From Prinia subflava (lineage: Eukaryota > Chordata > Aves > Passeriformes > Cisticolidae), in NCBI RefSeq assembly GCF_021018805.1, contig NC_086247.1, positions 95,311,338 to 95,375,337 on the forward strand: a stretch of 64,000 nt of DNA, read 5' to 3'. The position numbers and the translations under genes are program-made. Of the stretch, positions 35,183 to 48,500 are shown one piece after another; positions within the stretch are counted from its first letter, which is position 1, and every line of letters begins with the position of its first letter. The notes beneath the pieces are model-generated. The model had not been told where the DNA came from. It made no database searches and saw nothing but the letters and a program-made list of their open reading frames with translations.

Positions 35183-38100
35183 ATGGAAGGAGGAGAACTA
35201 CCTTGGCTTTTGGTAAATGAAATTGGTGGCATATGTGGGATACTGCATAGCCATGTGCCATTCCTGAAGAAACATTTCCACCTCATCACCATGAAGGAAT
35301 TTCTTGAAAACAGAAAGGATGTAGGTAAAAAGGTCCAAGCAATCTATTTGTGGTGGCACAAACCAGTCATTGACAAAGAGCTCCTCCAGAGCATGCCAAA
35401 CTTGAAAGTGATTGCAAATTCAGGAGTGGGGATGGATCACCTGGATCTGAAGCTTGTAGCTAGCTTTGGTGTGAAGATGGCTAATGCTCCACATGCTGTT
35501 TCCACCACCACAGCAGATACTGGGATGGCTTTGCTGCTAGCATCTGCTAGAAGACTAGTGGAAGGTAACATCTCAATTCTTTTGTGGCGTCTAAAAATCA
35601 TACAAGATTTACCTGCCATTAATTTGACTTTAGAGTTACCTCTAGTGCACACAGTTTTACAAAAAATGTGAAAATGTAAGTATGTTGGCTTGGCAAACAG
35701 AATAATAGGTATTTTCATATATTTTATGTAAAATAGGTATACTAAATTATTATATTATACACAGATATACATAGCATATATTTCAACCAGGTATAAATAG
35801 AATGTGATGGTGCTGCCAGTGCTATGACCAAAAGTGGGGGATGACAAAGATCAGATGACCACTGAAGTCACAGGCTGGCAGAAGAAATTAGTGCAGGATA
35901 CAACAGGGGGGTAGAACAAGATTATATAGAATCATGGAAGATCCAGAGCTGGAAGGGACCCACAAGGCTGATAGAGGCATGGACATATTCTTGGAGACTG
36001 TCATTAGTCTCTAAGTGCAGAACTGGGACATTTAAGGGACATTAGAAATAATAAAGCAGCTTATTCCAGTTTTTGTTAATAGCATCCTTTTTAGTTTCAT
36101 CAACAATTTTTTCATGCTATTTTGCTGAAAAAACCTACCCTTGGCTTGGTTAGAATGCCTCCTTCTTCAGGAAAAAATCCTTCAGATTTTAATATTTTAT
36201 AATTTTATAATTATATATCATTATATATTACATATATAATTTTATATCCTTTTATATTTACCTGGCTTTGACTTGCCATCTGTACCAGAGGATTCATAGA
36301 AACTCAAAGGCGATTTGTGTCCCTCTGTTTCTACCTCACAAAAGCTACACAGATAAAAAGGAAGATTAATTTCTTGTTCCCATCTACTTGAACTGTGGTG
36401 CAGAAATGCCTGGTGGCATTTCTGATAGCTCTGTTCTGACATGACTGAGGTTTTTCTTGAGTGATTTTTTGTATCCTTCCACAATGTTCTGCTTGTATTT
36501 TAGAAAAACTGGCAGTATCAGAAGACTGAAATATCAAAAGGCCACAGCGCTGACACTGTGTATATAACTGTATTTTATGTGTTGTAGAACTATCCAGAAT
36601 TGTGCAAGTTTACCAGGTAATTACAGAAATTACCAAGTTGTGATTTTTAAAGAAATCACACTTTTCTTTCCAAGGGTGGCAGATGTGAAGAGGAAACCTA
36701 ATATCTGGTGTTGCTCTCCACGTGACATCTTCAAACTCTGCATTTTTATTGGCAATAATTATTTTGATTGCTGATGAGGAACAGGGCAATATTTTCATGA
36801 TTCTAAAGCAGTAAAAAAGTTTTTGGAGCGATTATATCAAGAGACTTTTTGTAGTATGGTGAGAATAAATTGGAATGTCATATATACATGTAACAGGGAA
36901 AGATGATACATTAGAGGTTTTTTTAACCTTTGGAAGTGTGCTATAGTAGCACAACAAGTCCAGACTATTTTGCCTTGTTCGTCTGTGTTGGACCCCATTC
37001 ATTTCTCATATTTATGTGTTTTTCTTGCAGCCCATAACATTTCCATTTCTTCAAGTATGGAGTACTGTGAAGCTGATATTCTGGGAGTTAAAGTTGCTGG
37101 AGCTACTCTGGGGATCATTGGCATGGGCAGCATTGGGTATAAGATTGCCCTGAGAGCCAAAGCATTTGAAATGAACATTTTGTACCACAACAGGACACAG
37201 AGGTAAAGATATGTCTTGATCCTAATTGCAGCAGAAACTCTTCCAGATAGTCAGCATTTTCTTTTCAAGGAATTATGCCAGAAATATAGCAAGAAATGAG
37301 GGAATAGGGCCAAGGTTAAAACAAAAGAAAAAAAAAAAAAAAAGAATGCCTGCCTGAAATCAGTCCTGTAAAAAGTTACTCAGTGATTAAACACTTGAAA
37401 ACCTTATTTAGATTTTCTATTAGAAATTTCAAGGTTTCCAACAGAAAAATAGAAATCAAGCTTATAATTTTTTATTCTTATTACATTGTACTATAGTGAC
37501 AACAGAAATCTATTTGTTGTTCCTTTTTCCCCATATTTTGAAGTTCAGGCGGGATATTTTTGAAACAGTGGCTGGAAACTAGGAAGCATATACTTGGCAC
37601 AATATGATTGAGAGCTGTTCTTAAGAAAACCTTGTTTCTTCTCAAGCCAGTAGGAATTTTAACAAGTATTTAACTGGATTTCACCCTTTATTTCTAGCCC
37701 TTTCTAGCTCGTGTATCTGGGAATCTGAACCTCGTTAGACATTCAGCACAGGGGCTCTTCAATTTAAAGTGAGCAAGATCCCCATGAACAATTCGAGGCC
37801 TTTGTAATCAGGCAAGATGCAGATAATGAGCAGAACAAATATTTACTGCTATAAACTACCCTGAGAGAATTTTACTCCTCTGTGACTGAAGGGAGAAGCT
37901 GCAGTGCTAGGGTGTGGCTTTTTGGGATTTTCCCCATAAGCAGACTGCAGGAGTAGGGTCACTGCTTTAGCTAGCCTTAGGCAAATCACAAGGGTGAATA
38001 AGGCCAGGATTTTTTAGCCATGCTTGGCATTTCTGTTTCTTCAGAAAAACAGCTGAGCAAACTCACATTTAAAAGAAAGTACTCCTTAAGATCTTTTAGA

Positions 38101-40648
38101 ATTTCTTCACAAACCACAAAAAAATTTAAAAGGCACAAAATCCCTTTATTATTTTTTATGTGTACCATCCTTAATGTTTAATATTTTTCAGTCTTTAAAG
38201 AAATATTTATGTAAGAGTGCTGTGATGAATAATCAATGCACAGTGCAACAGAAATTAAAAGCCTAAAGTACATTTAAAGTACATTTATACTTCCAGCTTG
38301 TATGCTGAATCAAGCTGCACACTGCATGCTGCCAAACTGGCTGCAGTTCTAGTCTGTTCTTTTCCCCACTTACTCTCTGGTCGTTGACCTGAAAAAAAAG
38401 CAGTGCAGTTCATTTGTTAGGAGAGACATGGGTCAAAGTTACATTGAAGTTATTTTCTTAGTGTGACCTCTTTATTTCTAGATTAGGGAGGAGATAACTT
38501 AAAGCCCTTCTCTTGCAGCTAGAAGCAGAAGATTGTACACCTGATCCCCTGTCATTGCTTCTTTATTTCCCAAAGTTCAGACAGCTAAATTTACAAAGAA
38601 CCTGAGAAATGGCAATAATTCTTCTGCACTGCGAAAAGTTAAAGCTAAAAATCTCAACATTCTGGTAGCTTTTTCTGCTGAACACTTTATTCTATGAAAG
38701 TCCTGGGGCAACCTGGCAAAGAACTGCCTTGCTGATTTCACTCATTAAAAAATGACAGGCTTCCTGGGAGTGCCAACAGGATAAGGACCACTGCCATGCC
38801 CAGAGCTTGCATGGGTGAGTTCTGGTGAATACCACTCCTCGTTTGAGCAGTGACTGCATCCTTTGAGGTGCACAGGGGATCCTGGAGAATAGACTGTGTG
38901 CTGCCATCTGCTTCAGTGCTCAGCCACAGTTCATTTGCAGACTTCATAAGAAACCCTCGGGACGCTGCACTGGAGTGGCTGAGAGACAGGCATGCAATCT
39001 ATCCTGTGCTGTAGGGCTTGAAGCTTTCCAGAAGGATCTAAACACTGAACTGAGAGTAAATTCACCTTTGTTTGCCACCTGTTTGCTATATGGATGTGAT
39101 TATCAGAACCTTTAGTTTGTATATTGGTGATATCATTGAAGAAGATGTTTCCATAACTGATTTTTTTCCCCCACTAGGAAAGTGCAAGAGGAGCAAGCTG
39201 TCGGTGCCACTTACTGCAAAACAATAGACAGCTTGCTCCAGCAGGCAGATTTTGTGATGCTGGTAGTGAGCCTGACACCTCAGACATGCAAGCTGATCGG
39301 GAAAAGAGAGCTGGAGCTGATGAAACCCACAGCTACCCTCATTAACATCAGCCGAGGTACCATTCAGATCCATTGGCTGGCCTCACAGCGTGGTCCAGCT
39401 CCTGCTGTGTTCCATGCCAGCACTGTGCTGCATCCAGCACCGCTGGGGCACATGCCGAGGACGATCAGGCATGGCAGAAATTGCTCCCTCTTCCCTTCTC
39501 TCTTCGCTCTCTGCTCTTCACCTGCAAGGTGCACTCAGACACTCTTATTCCACACCAGGTGCAGTAGTTGACCAAGAGGCGCTGGTGGCAGCTCTGCAAA
39601 CTGGTGTTATCCGGGCCGCGGCTTTGGATGTCACCTCCCCAGAACCACTGCCCAGGTTGCCATCTCTGCTTATTTCTGGGGAAGGATGGGTGAGCACAGC
39701 TGAGGCCAGAGGCAATCCCTGCCGAAGGCAGGAAGCTGGCCTCCCTGCCCCTGCCATGAGTTTGGTTAAAAGCGCTATGAATACGAATGGGATGCAGCCC
39801 AGATGTTGGGGCTGATAACAGACCAAAGGGAAGCCTGGGAGATAGGAAACATCAGGAGACAGGGAGAGCATTAAACCCAGTCCTTAGAATCACCCTGTGA
39901 AGCTGCAGCAGTTCTGCACTTGCAAATTACTTTATTAGAAAGTGCAGCTTGCCAATTTTAATGGGTGGAAGCTGCTTGAGGACTAAGACCTGCTGCATAG
40001 CCTGGAGGTGTCCTTTCCTTCCCCACAGGCTTCTTTCTAAAATACAAGGCTGAAGTGCTGCAAACCTCTTGGGCCCAGAGACTGCTTTGCTTCTCTAAGA
40101 AGACCACTCTATCAGCATGGTGCCTTTTGGAGTTAACTGTGCTGGCTGCATTTTGGGGAGTTTGGTATTGTTATGCCTGTGTGCAAATAACTACAGCTCA
40201 GACTTTTGTGTAGGGTGAATGTGTCAGGAGGGCTTAATCCTCTCTTCTGACATAATTCAAATTGTTGCCTCATGGCAGAAGTGTGTTTCTGGAGAAAAGA
40301 GCTGCTATGAAGTCTTTGCATGTCCTATTACAGTCCTAAATTACTTCAGTGTAGGTGGTCGGGTTCTCTGGGTCTAAGTGGGACTTGTAGAGTTGTATCA
40401 AATGAACTTTGAATACAGTGCGAAAGCTAAAGTAAGAATCCTCTTTATTTAGATGAACAACAATCATTAACCCTTTTTTCTTTTCTTCCAGAGATCATCC
40501 ATTGTTAAAATTAAAGAACGTCATTATAACACCTCACCTCGGCATTAAAACAGACAAGGCCACGTACATGATAACAGAGGAAGCAGTTGAAAACATACTA
40601 GCAGCCCTGAATGGTCTCCCCCTACCCAGTGAAGTGCTCCCTAGCTGA
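35183..40648 (+). CDS. GRHPR-like D-2-hydroxyacid dehydrogenase, copy B
   Basis: Five coding exons: 35183-35564, 37031-37202, 39178-39356, 39559-39655 and 40492-40648; 987 nt, 328 aa, the same exon sizes and phases as copy A. It starts MEGGELPWLLVNEIGGICGI and carries [13 protein letters not shown] and NSGVGMDHLDLK. It also has GMGSIG at 158-163, HNRTQR at the end of beta-2, and the triad Arg244 (NISRG), Glu273 (SPEPLP), His292 (TPHLG). It differs from A and C at 128-145, where AHNISISSSMEYCEADIL replaces the VSPDT...DWLG type, and after the catalytic His (HLGIKTDKATYM). The reading frame is intact. The donor of exon 4 (CAG|GTTGCC) is weak. The first coding exon follows a gtgcag acceptor three bases before the ATG. 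It is probably a functional but diverged enzyme; reduced or altered activity is possible. Confidence 0.9.
35928..35976 (-). mobile_element. Short CR1 tail fragment
   Basis: 'agaatcatggaagatccaga' followed by 'gctggaagggacccacaagg' resembles the reverse complement of a CR1 3' end. It is short and in intron 1 of copy B. Confidence 0.5.
36185..36262. repeat. AT-rich low-complexity tract
   Basis: Runs of TTTTATAATTTTATAATTAT and ATATATTACATATATAATTT in intron 1 of copy B. No function is implied. Confidence 0.7.
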
Positions 40649-40843
40649 TGTGCGAAAGGATATCACATCTCTTTTCATTCTTTTTCTCTTTTTATTCTTA
40701 TCTTTCCCCTCTATATCAGCTCTAAAGATCTTTTTAAATACAAGAATGTCCATACACCTCACTAAAGCTTGGAAGGAAGCAGTTTGCCATCCTCTCAGCT
40801 ATGTTTATATACTTTATGTTGTCTAATGCAAGTCCAAAAGACA

Positions 40844-40849
40844 AATAAA
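40844..40849 (+). terminator. Poly(A) signal of copy B
   Basis: AATAAA about 200 bp after the copy B stop codon, in 'gacaaataaaccaatac'. Confidence 0.7.
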
Positions 40850-43514
40850 CCAATACACGAAGTGGCAGTGCTATGCCGTTTGTTATGTAGCTTGATTTTA
40901 TGAATAGTATGATTATTTATCAGTAAAGTTTGTAGCAAAGTTGTCACTAAGTGGGGCCAGGATTTTGCCCGGAGCCTTGTGCATCTTTACAGAGCCTTTG
41001 TCTTGCAGGTTGTCATTAGGTGTTGACAAAATACACTTTATCCCATCACTTTAATGTATGATGATGTTACCAACTCTTACAGCTCCAGGAAACAAGACAT
41101 TGCAGCTTTTCAGGCAAAGCAAATTGGCTGTCAAGAATTTCAAGACTGCCCAAGGGACCTTCCTGCTCTCTGAGGTACAAGTGCCCAGTATACCTTTTAC
41201 TGTCACATGTATAACCTTGAAAAAAGAAGTTAATTTAAAAATAAAAGTCTAAGCAATAAATTACAGAGCTGAAAAACAAGGTTACTATACAATAAAAAAG
41301 AAAAGAGAAAAAAAAGCCTTTTCTTAGATCAATATCCTAAAAACTGCAAAAAACACACAAGGCTGTTGCACAGGCAAACTTTTCTCGAGAGGCGAAGAAG
41401 CAAACAAAATCAGATACAGTACTTCACTTCTACTTAAACAATTGTACATGTTTGGCATTTGCTTGGAGTTTTACTCGAACATCTGCAGATATTTCAAGAA
41501 TCTGGGCTGATTAGTTTCAGAAGTGCTCCCTGCCAGTGGGGTGCTTCAGAGGGGAAGACACACCTGTCAGTCACCAGAGTGATAAGTTGGTTTACACACA
41601 ATACATTCAATCTCATGATTAGTGAATGTGGATCTAAAAATGCAGTGGCCATATGAGAGAAGAGATGATACATCGTAGTTCACTCCATTGATTCAGCTTT
41701 TTTGAAATATTTTGATGTGCAAAAAGCAGATGACCTGGAATAAAGGGCTGATACAGAATTCTACTGGAAAAGCTGGCCCTACCTACAGCAACTAGACAGA
41801 CGGATACCAGATAACACTTTATGGTGGTTTATAGCCACTGAAAACAAATGCATCACTTGATTTGACCTTGCCTGAAACAACAAGCTCATGAACACCAACT
41901 TCTCACCTCAGCTTTTTTTTTTTCTTTTCTACAAACCCTGGTCACATATAATACTGCCTTATAAAAATGTAGAACATAGAAAATATAGATCTTTATCCAG
42001 GTTCATGCTTAAGCTTGTCTGTACAACCCACCTGGGAAATAACATTGTACAAAAGCCTTTTAGGGTAACACAATACTTCAAAAGCCTAATCCTAAGAAAC
42101 AACGATTATGCAAGCACCTTACTAACATTGCAGGCATCAGCTCACCCTGCAGGATTACACAGATACCAACAGCAATATTTAATGATGGGGAGGAAGTCCA
42201 CAGACTATGCAATACTTTTGTCTACGTACCCACAGACCTCACTCAGAGTGCTCTGTTCAATGCTGGTATATCAGATCCCTTTCTGTAAGAGAGAACTTGC
42301 ACACAGCAATGATGTACACACAATGTAATTCAGCTTGACACACTACATGGAGGTCTATAAGGTAGTTTATAAACTAAATATACTTAGAACATGACCGTGC
42401 ACTGGTGAAATTGACAACTTCTTTCACATATGATGCCAAACAGATACATCTTCTGTAGAGATGTATCAGCTTCTGACCCATAGCTTGAAAATCAGATGTT
42501 TAAGTTGCACAAAAGCGCTTTTAAAACATCCTATTCTCTTCACACCTAACCACATAGCACACCCATTTTTTTGACATTTGATACGTTTGTCCTGCATTTT
42601 TGCTTGGAGTAACATTCCTTTGACTGTTATTTTTTGGCTCCTCTGACTAATTCCTCCTTCATTTTGTTCATTCAATTTGTGGATTTGATATACAAAGGCA
42701 AAAACTAGGGTGTTGCCCTTCCAAAGGTTTTGCTTTACCTTCAAGGCTAAAATGTGGTAGCCTTCATTCCTCAGACTTGTGTCTTTGAGAGAGACTTTAC
42801 AAGGGTCCTTTGCTCTCAGGTGAGCAGTAAGTTAAAAGCTTACTCATTACATCTTATCACCAAAGCAGTTTGGAAACTTTTGATGTGAAGAGGTAATGTG
42901 TAATCATTTATGTTCGCTGGGGATTTTTTAAGGAAGAAAATGCAAGTAAACTTAACTAAGAATCCAGTTAACATGCTGTAACTCCATATTGGTAGTTAAT
43001 TAATTTTTGCTTTAAAGTTTAACCGTTTGAACTTGAAATTTATGTAAGCAACTGATACTCAAAAATCATCACCAGGATAACAAGAACAGTTTATGGTTTT
43101 GTGTAATTGATAGGAATTGTTATTTAATTTTTAGTAGCAATTTTATAGAGGATTGGTGTTAAACTTGGCTGTCTTCATGGTCAGCATATCAAAATTTGAT
43201 AGAATGACGGTTGATAGAATTCAAGACGACAGCATTTTGTAATCCATTCTTTTGAAAAGCACTACAGTAGTCAGGAGAGACACAGCAGCACCCTATGGCT
43301 GGTTATTCCATACTGTGAAAGGAGAAAGTTCCCTGGATGCCCACAGCAGTGGTGTGTGCTGGCTCCTGAGCTGCTATGACCTCAGAAGGCAGGCATCCTC
43401 CCCTGTGGATTATGACCATCTGCACAGCAGGGGGAATCACTTCAGCACAGCTTTTGTGAACTGAGAACTGAAGCTGTATTTCCCGGTCCCCATCACTGGG
43501 TATGGCGGTTGAGG
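40850..43514. other. Region between copy B and the next CR1
   Basis: Unique AT-rich DNA. No further dehydrogenase exon (searched by eye for [31 protein letters not shown]) and no other gene recognised. Confidence 0.5.
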
Positions 43515-44087
43515 GTGGTGATTCTTCCCCTCTACTCTGCTCTTGTGGGGTCCCACCTGGAATGTTGCATCCAGCCCTGGGGTCCTCAGCACAAGAATGA
43601 TGTGGACCTATTGAGGTGGGTTCAGAGAAGGCCACTAAGTTACCACAGGACTGGAGCACCTCTGCTATGAAGACAGAATGGGAGATTGGCATTGTTCAGC
43701 CTGGAGAAGGGAAAGCTCAGTGGAGATCTTATAGCAGCCTTACAGTACCAAAAGGGGGTCAGCAAGAGAGCTGCATAGGGACTCTTCATGAGCAGTGATA
43801 GGACAAGGGGAATGGCCTTAAATTGAAGGGGAGAGTAGGTTTAGATTAGGTGGTAGAATGGAGAAGAATAGGAAGAAATTGTTATCTTTAAGGATGATGA
43901 GACAGTGGAACAGGTTGCGCAGAGAAACTGTGGATGTCCCATCCCTACCAGTGTTCAAAACCAGGCTGGATGGGGCCCTGAGCAACCCAGTCTAGTGAAA
44001 TGTGTGCCTGCCTGTGGCAGGGGGTTTGGAAATAGATGGGCTTTTATTTCCATTCCAACTGAAACCATTCTGTGATTCTATGATACA
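43515..44087 (+). mobile_element. CR1 LINE 3' portion, long copy
   Basis: An ordered series of CR1 landmarks: 'cccctctactctgctcttgt', 'ccacctggaatgttgcatcc', 'gttcagcctggagaagggaa', 'gacaaggggaatggccttaa', 'gcccatc'-like splice-free tail 'gtggatgtcccatcccta', and the end 'attctgtgattctatga'. Plus orientation, upstream of the copy C promoter island. Confidence 0.9.
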
Positions 44088-44234
44088 GACCAAGTAACTT
44101 TGTCAGAAAAATTCTCACACATTCTCAGCTGAAACTGGCACACCTGCCTGTAGCCAGGATAACATCTCAAGTGTCCAAGCACCTGAGCCTGCCCCAGTTG
44201 CTTAGCTCTCAAAGACAGTTCTTGAGGGTATTCC

Positions 44235-44260
44235 TAGAATCATATAGGCTGGAAAAGACA
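44235..44260 (-). mobile_element. Very short CR1 tail remnant
   Basis: 'tagaatcatataggctggaa' followed by 'aagac' resembles the opposite-strand CR1 3' end. It is too short for more than a tentative call. Confidence 0.35.
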
Positions 44261-44479
44261 TCATGTGTGCAGTGAGAGCTGTCACTGGTGTCTGTCGGTC
44301 AGAGACAACTCTTCATCTTACATTAATTCATGTGCACAGAGTAATGACTAGCAGAAAGATCAGACCATGTCTGGTTTTCAAAGACAGTGTAGAAAAGACA
44401 GCGCGCAGGACGTTAAAGCAAAATCCCGACTATACTGAAATCACGAACAGCACAGAAACACTTCTGCAAAACCACACAA

Positions 44480-45010
44480 TCAGTGGCGAGCTCCCGTTGC
44501 TCTCACTTGGCTCCCGTCGGAGCCCTGGCACCGCCTCTCCTCCCTACTGTCCCGGGTGCGGGCAGTGCCCGCCTCGGCGCCGGTCCTGCTCCTCCCCGCG
44601 GCGTGGCTGGGGCGGCGGGCACGGCCGGCAGGGTGAGTGCGAGCGGCACCGCGGGACCCCCGCAGGGCGCCGGGACCACTTGTGCCGGGCGGGGACAGGG
44701 CCCCGAGCCCCCGAGGGCAGCCCCGGCCGGGCCGGGAGCGGCGGGGATCTCGCCCGTTCCCAGCCGTCCTTGAGGGCTGGACAGAGCCCTGCGGCCGCCG
44801 CTCCAGCTCCCTCCTGTCTTTAGTCCCAGACCTAGGCCCGCCGGGACAGCGGCACAGCCCGCCCTGGGCAGGGAGAACTTCCCGGGACACGCTCTCCGGG
44901 GCGGCTGGTCGGGGGCGAGAAGACGGAGCCGGCCCAGCGGTGCGGGAGCGGTGCGGGAGCATATTACCTCGGGCTGAGGGGCGGCGTGAGGGGGTCTCGG
45001 CTTTAATCTG
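44480..45010 (+). promoter_or_regulatory. CpG island, candidate promoter / non-coding exon 1 of copy C
   Basis: An abrupt CpG-dense block about 0.6-1.1 kb upstream of the first coding exon of copy C. A strong donor CAGG|GTGAGTGC lies at 44632/44633, so a non-coding exon could end at 44632 and join the acceptor at 45580-45581. The overlapping long open frames are compositional. Confidence 0.55.
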
Positions 45011-45584
45011 AGATCACAGCCTTGGCTCTGCGCAGAGTCAACAGAGGGAAGAGAGGGCAAAGCACTGAAGGAGACGGAGTAACTCCAAAAATTCGTAGTA
45101 ACTCCAAAATTCATAGTTGACAATTTATAGCTCTGTTACATTAAATGAGATTTTTACTGAGATAATTTTATAAATGATAATTGCGTAATATAATTGCAGA
45201 AGTGGTAGAACTTGAAGACTAAAAGATACCTTTCCACTCATATGGCCACATTTTTAAATTATCAAGACTTTGGCTTTAAATGTTGAACATTGAACAGGAG
45301 TAACAACTGGTTGCTCATTTGTTTTAAGTGTTAGCATATTTGGTATGCCAGAAATGTTTTCTTTTCTTATTAACAAGATTATGTAGAAATTGAACATCCT
45401 TGTGAATAATACAGGGAGAACCCAAAAGGCTTCTGCATGTGAGAGTGGTTATCTTTAACCATATCCTTCATCAAGTGGGAAAATAGCATGTAATTGAGCC
45501 AATCAATTCCTGGTTTTTAGAAAAAAAAGGTGTAATGGATCACTTCAGACCATGTCCATTTGGTTCTCTTTGCTTTTATAGGGC

Positions 45585-48500
45585 ATGGAGGGTCAGGAAC
45601 TGCCTTATGTGCTAGTTGACTGTATAGGAGAGAGGCTTGGAGTATATGAAGACCATGCTGGATTTCTGAAGAAACATTTTCATCTCATCACCATGAAAGA
45701 ATATCTTGAAAACAAGACATTTCTCAGCAAAAAGATTAGAGCTATCTATATGTGGTTTCACAAACCAGTTATTAATGAAGAGCTGCTCCAGAGCTTGCCT
45801 AACTTGAAGGTAGTTGCAAGTTCTGGAGTGGGAATAGATCACTTGGACCTGAAACTCCTCTCCAGCTATGGTGTGAAGGTGTCCAATACTCCATTTATTG
45901 TTTCCACTGACACTGCAGACATGGGGATGGCTTTGTTGCTGGCATCTTCCAGGAGACTTGTGGAAGGTAGTAACTTAAATGGTCTTAGTCTTTTCATAGA
46001 AAAGATGACTTTGAAACATGCAGAAAATGTGTGCTGATGCAAAAGTAAGCTTCAAACTAGAAATACGGGAAATAGGGGAAAAGGAAGAAGTTAAGACAAA
46101 TCTGTTTTGTTGACAATAACTGGCATTCTATTTCCAAACCAGCATATTGTCAAGGTAGAGTTGTTCCTTCTTTGGACAGCTCTAAGGTCAGGCCTCTTTT
46201 TCCTCAGACCATGGCCTCTTATTCATTGTATTGGTCATTTCCATCTTACTTTTTAAGTTACAATAAAAGGGGAATAAAATAAGATATTTTAAGGAGGTCT
46301 GAAGCCTGTCTCGGCCAAGCTGCCATGTATCTGAGTAATTACGAACAAGTTGTCCAGAAATCTGCCCACCATGCTCTGTGTTTCTCTTCCCTGCCAACCT
46401 TGGTGTATCTGCAAGGAAGCTGGGAACCAGATGGCCTTACTGCTGCTTTGGCCTTAAGTTCCTTGCCTTCTTTCTTGCCAAAGAAAGTTGCTCCTGTGCT
46501 TCTGCCCTGTTCTACGATAAAATGTGTGGTGGTGGGGAAAGTAACTAGATGCTGGAGCTTCCCTTACATAACATAATTTTTCTTTTGCTTTTCCAAGGCT
46601 ATGAGATGGCAGTCTCCCCTGACACAGAGTATTTCCCTGCTGACTGGCTGGGGGCTGAGGTTTCTGGAGCAACCCTGGGGATTGTGGGAATGGGCACCAT
46701 TGGTTACAAAGTGGCTGAAAGAGCCAAAGCCTTTGAAATGAAGATTTTGTACCACAACAGAAATCAGAGGTAAAGCTGGTTGCAACTCCATGGCAACTCT
46801 ATTTTGTCACTGCGTTTATGTGTTATTTGTACTTTTCACTGTGCTTTCACTTTTTATGGTGCTCTTTAAGTGAAAAGTACATACACTTGTTCCTAGATGG
46901 TCATTAATTTCCCAATTTATACAGAAATAAAGTCAGGTTGGAATGGGAGAAATATATCTCACTGTTCTCCTCGTTAGCTGGGGCTCCTGAGTTCTTCCTG
47001 CCATGGTAGTGACATTGCAATGGAATGCATTGAAAGGAGAAAACTGGGAGGACTTAACTCCTGTGATTTAGGTGACTCGGGATTCAGACAGAGATACCTC
47101 ACCCTTCCAAAGCCACGTGACAATAAAGGACCAGACTTGCCAGTCTATTTGCTGTCTTCTAGATGAGGTGTATGTGCCCTGTGCCCCCATCAGGCCCATT
47201 CTATTCTTTTCTTTTGTGGGAATTTGATGAGAGCCAGCCAACCTTGTCCTGACACAGATCAAGTGCACCAGCAGGTCCTGCAGCATGTGGCTTCAGTGAA
47301 TCAGCACTGATGTATACCACAATCAGGCTGTTGCTGACACAGATTTGGGAAGATTTAACCCTTGCCCTGTCTTGTATGTTTCCTCAGTAATTTTCACATC
47401 ACTTACTTAAATTACTTAATTTTCACAAGACATCAGTCTTGCTCTTGGGTAGGAAAAGTATCCCTATTATAAGCAGAAATTATGATACAAATGCATTTGG
47501 TTTATAATTTATTCAAAGCGTTTACGTGATACCCATTTCTTACTTTCCATCCCCACAACTGTAGTACTGCACATTTGTGTACAGTTCACTTGGTATTGTG
47601 GGAAATAGCTTGACCTTTGTCTTTACCAAGTTTCAGACAAACAGCTTTGCACTACACAGTGAAGTTAACAATAAAGAAACATTTTTCTTTACTGGTGATT
47701 TGATATTTCCCTTGTGTCTTGCTACTGCAGTTTAATTTTGGGATTTTCCCTTCAGAAAAAAGGAAGAAGAAAGTGCTGTTGGAGCTGTTTACTGTAAGAA
47801 GATAGATGATTTGCTCCAGCAGTCAGATTTTGTGCTGCTGGCTGTGAACCTAACACCACAGACACACAAACTGATTGGGAAGAGGGAGCTGGAGCTGATG
47901 AAACCCACTGCCATTCTTATTAACATCAGCAGAGGTAAGGTGCAGAATAAACATTAAGGTTTGCTGGCATAACAAGTCTTGGGAAAACCTCTAATACAGA
48001 GTCTGTCCCTCTGAAATTTTCTGATTACTAGTTTAGACACCCATGGTCATATCTCAGTAAAACATTTAAGTGTTCCCATAATGAGAAAGTTGGTCTCTGA
48101 AATGTTAGTGAGCTTGGAGTGTTAGAAGCCCATTTGTATTTATATATCTCCTACTTAAGCCTTTTATTTATTTAATGCAGTGTTGTTGCTCACATACATT
48201 AGGGGGGCACAGCCTACTCTGATGCCTGGTGCTCTGTTTCATGCTGCTAATTCCTTGATACACATACCCAAGCTTACCCCTCCCACTCCACTGCTGCACA
48301 CTGCTGCTGCAACTGCAACCATGGTCTGCCCTGCTGTTTGCCTAGCCACTGTGCCCAAAAGAATGCTGAGAGGACAGTATGGACCATGAAAATAAACATA
48401 TCCTTCTTACTGTGACCCAGGTCTGGTAGTACATCAGGATGCTTTGGTGGAAGCCCTTCAAAACAAAGTTATTAAGGCAGCTGCTCTGGATGTGACATAT

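Noticed and set aside
44263..45123. Open frames up to 206 codons around the copy C CpG island
   Set aside because: Open on both strands because of GC-rich composition, with proline/glycine/arginine-rich low-complexity translation.
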